NCBI RefSeq assembly: GCF_011040385.1
Contig: NZ_JAAIKB010000012.1
Span: forward strand, 113,455 to 177,454
Source of the DNA: Falsiroseomonas algicola
Lineage (GTDB): Bacteria > Pseudomonadota > Alphaproteobacteria > Acetobacterales > Acetobacteraceae
Reading direction: 5' to 3'
Length of the DNA: 64,000 bases
A program made the position numbers and the translations under genes. Below the pieces are notes generated by a model. The model searched no databases. It saw only the letters and a program-made list of their open reading frames with translations, and was not told the origin of the DNA. The first letter of the stretch is position 1, and every line of letters starts with the position of its first letter. Positions 63,146 to 64,000 of this stretch are shown piece by piece.

Positions 63146-64000
63146 TCAGCGGGGCGCCGTCGGTTCGGGCCGCCGATGGACGGCGATCAGGCATTCCGCA
63201 TGGCCCTCATGCAGCGCCGGCACGTCCCGCAGCAGCCCGCCGGCGGAGAGCATGTTGGGGTAGATGCCGCGCAGCACCTGGCGGCCTTCCTCATCGACAT
63301 GCCGCCTCGGGCTGTGGCCGCTGGCGTAGCAGTTCCAGCTTCCCCCGGCCGCGCCGCCATCGAAATGCGGCGCGTCATGCAGCGCCTGCCGCCCCGGTGC
63401 CCGGGTGATCATGCCGGGGCCGGCGGGCAGCCCAGCCCCCGTTCCCGCGGCGGGCTGGATGGTCACGGTCGGCGTCGTGCCCGGCGCACCGACCCCGGAG
63501 CCCGGCCGCGGCCGCGCCACCATCGGTCCCTGCATCACCAGCACCTGCTGGGGACCTTGGAGCGGCGGAACGGCGATCGGCACCGCCATGGCGGTCGCGC
63601 CCGGCGGCACCTGCCCGGGCGGCTGCGCGACCACGCCCGGCCGCTGCGGCTGCGGCGGCACGGCGATGGGCACGGCATTCACCGTCGCGCCCGGCGGCAC
63701 CTGCGCCGGCGGCTGCGCGACCACGCCCGGCCGCTGCGGCTGCGGCGGCACGGCAATGGGCACGGCATTCACCGTCGCGCCCGGCGGTACCTGCCCCGGC
63801 GGCTGCGCGACCACGCCCGGCCGCTGCGGTTGCGGCGGCACGGCAATGGGCACGGCATTCACCGTCGCGCCCGGCGGTACCTGCCCCGGCGGCTGCGCGA
63901 CCACGCCCGGCCGCTGTGGCCGCGGCGGCACGGCGATGGGCACGGCATTCACCGTCGCGCCCGGCGGCACCTGCGCCGGCGGCTGCGCGACCACGCCCGG
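63146..64000 (-). CDS. Proline-rich repeat protein (partial, N-terminus beyond the window)
   Basis: The last 284 residues are present and the frame stays open to the right edge. It begins in a run of 30-residue repeats of the type VVAQPPGQVPPGATVNAVP followed by IAVPPQPQRPG, then an unrelated C-terminal region of about 130 residues with two Cys (NCYASGH and HAECLIAVHRR), several His, and no membrane segment. The repeats suggest an extended, perhaps cell-surface or periplasm-spanning, stalk. I do not recognise the C-terminal domain. A signal peptide, if any, lies outside. Confidence 0.7.
   Translation of the reverse strand, partial: PGVVAQPPAQVPPGATVNAVPIAVPPRPQRPGVVAQPPGQVPPGATVNAVPIAVPPQPQRPGVVAQPPGQVPPGATVNAVPIAVPPQPQRPGVVAQPPAQVPPGATVNAVPIAVPPQPQRPGVVAQPPGQVPPGATAMAVPIAVPPLQGPQQVLVMQGPMVARPRPGSGVGAPGTTPTVTIQPAAGTGAGLPAGPGMITRAPGRQALHDAPHFDGGAAGGSWNCYASGHSPRRHVDEEGRQVLRGIYPNMLSAGGLLRDVPALHEGHAECLIAVHRRPEPTAPR
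63548..63997 (-). repeat. Coding tandem repeat, five 90-bp units
   Basis: Units begin (complement) at 63997, 63907, 63817, 63727 and 63637, each exactly 90 bases (30 codons). The first four are nearly identical in DNA; the last one diverges at its end (TAMAVPIAVPPLQG). The array continues past the right edge. Near-identity in synonymous positions points to recent expansion by slippage or unequal exchange. Confidence 0.85.

Noticed and set aside
63548..64000. CRISPR array
   Set aside because: Units are contiguous, exactly 90 bases, in frame and translated as proline-rich repeats; no spacers.

Overview
The window is very GC-rich and densely packed. It has no rRNA, tRNA, insertion sequence or phage gene that I can see. 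The gene content fits an environmental alphaproteobacterium, most likely Acetobacteraceae of the Roseomonas type. The evidence is eight Bug-type (tripartite tricarboxylate) solute receptors, many CoA, aromatic and amide catabolic genes, overlapping start/stop codons and weak AT-poor promoters. The family-level placement is an inference from gene content; there is no marker gene here.

Layout. 1-3535: the start of an AcoX/ATP-NAD-kinase-like gene (minus), then an FAD oxidoreductase, a DsbA-like isomerase and an atypical M19 dipeptidase. 3532-6586: an acyl-CoA ligase (minus) diverging from a crotonase and an SDR. 6661-12963: an IclR regulator followed by a sugar-acid cassette (four-carbon acid sugar kinase, PdxA2-type dehydrogenase, iron alcohol dehydrogenase, BNR sialidase-like protein, Bug receptor). 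13015-14394: a TTC38-like protein. 14316-25011 (minus): a nine-gene operon with hydantoinase/oxoprolinase subunits, a complete Dpp/Opp ABC importer, a UroD-like protein, an alpha/beta hydrolase and a solute-binding protein, diverging from a GntR regulator at 25132. 25774-26094 holds a five-hairpin intergenic element. 26095-29329: two more peptide-type solute-binding proteins.

29349-37269: an SDR and a SnoaL-like protein, then a six-gene minus operon (2-hydroxyacid dehydrogenase, Bug, thiamine-diphosphate enzyme, Bug, SDR, Bug). 37363-44494: amidase, ring-opening amidohydrolase (cyanuric acid hydrolase/barbiturase family), orotate phosphoribosyltransferase, M20 amidohydrolase, ornithine-cyclodeaminase-like protein and class 1B dihydroorotate dehydrogenase subunits. 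This set looks built for a cyclic amide or pyrimidine-like ring. 44559-49867: a three-component Rieske dioxygenase (oxygenase, ferredoxin reductase, Rieske ferredoxin) with a Bug receptor, a PdxA-family dehydrogenase and an unknown 158-residue protein, resembling terephthalate (tph) clusters. A second copy of the five-hairpin element follows.

50190-56841: a LysR regulator, then a GalB-like hydratase, a MaoC/FAS1-like dehydratase, a CoA-transferase, two Bug receptors and a LigI-like 2-pyrone-4,6-dicarboxylate hydrolase, that is, lower protocatechuate/gallate 4,5-cleavage functions. 56866-64000: TspO, a Bug receptor, a GST, an RraA-family protein, a secreted serine protease, a DUF3237 protein, a tannase/MHETase-family esterase and the C-terminal part of a proline-rich repeat protein.

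The common theme is uptake by periplasmic receptors joined to hydrolysis, ring attack and CoA or aldol chemistry. The most novel items are the paired five-hairpin elements whose cores are inverted relative to each other, the heterocycle/dioxygenase gene run, and several enzymes that lack textbook catalytic residues.
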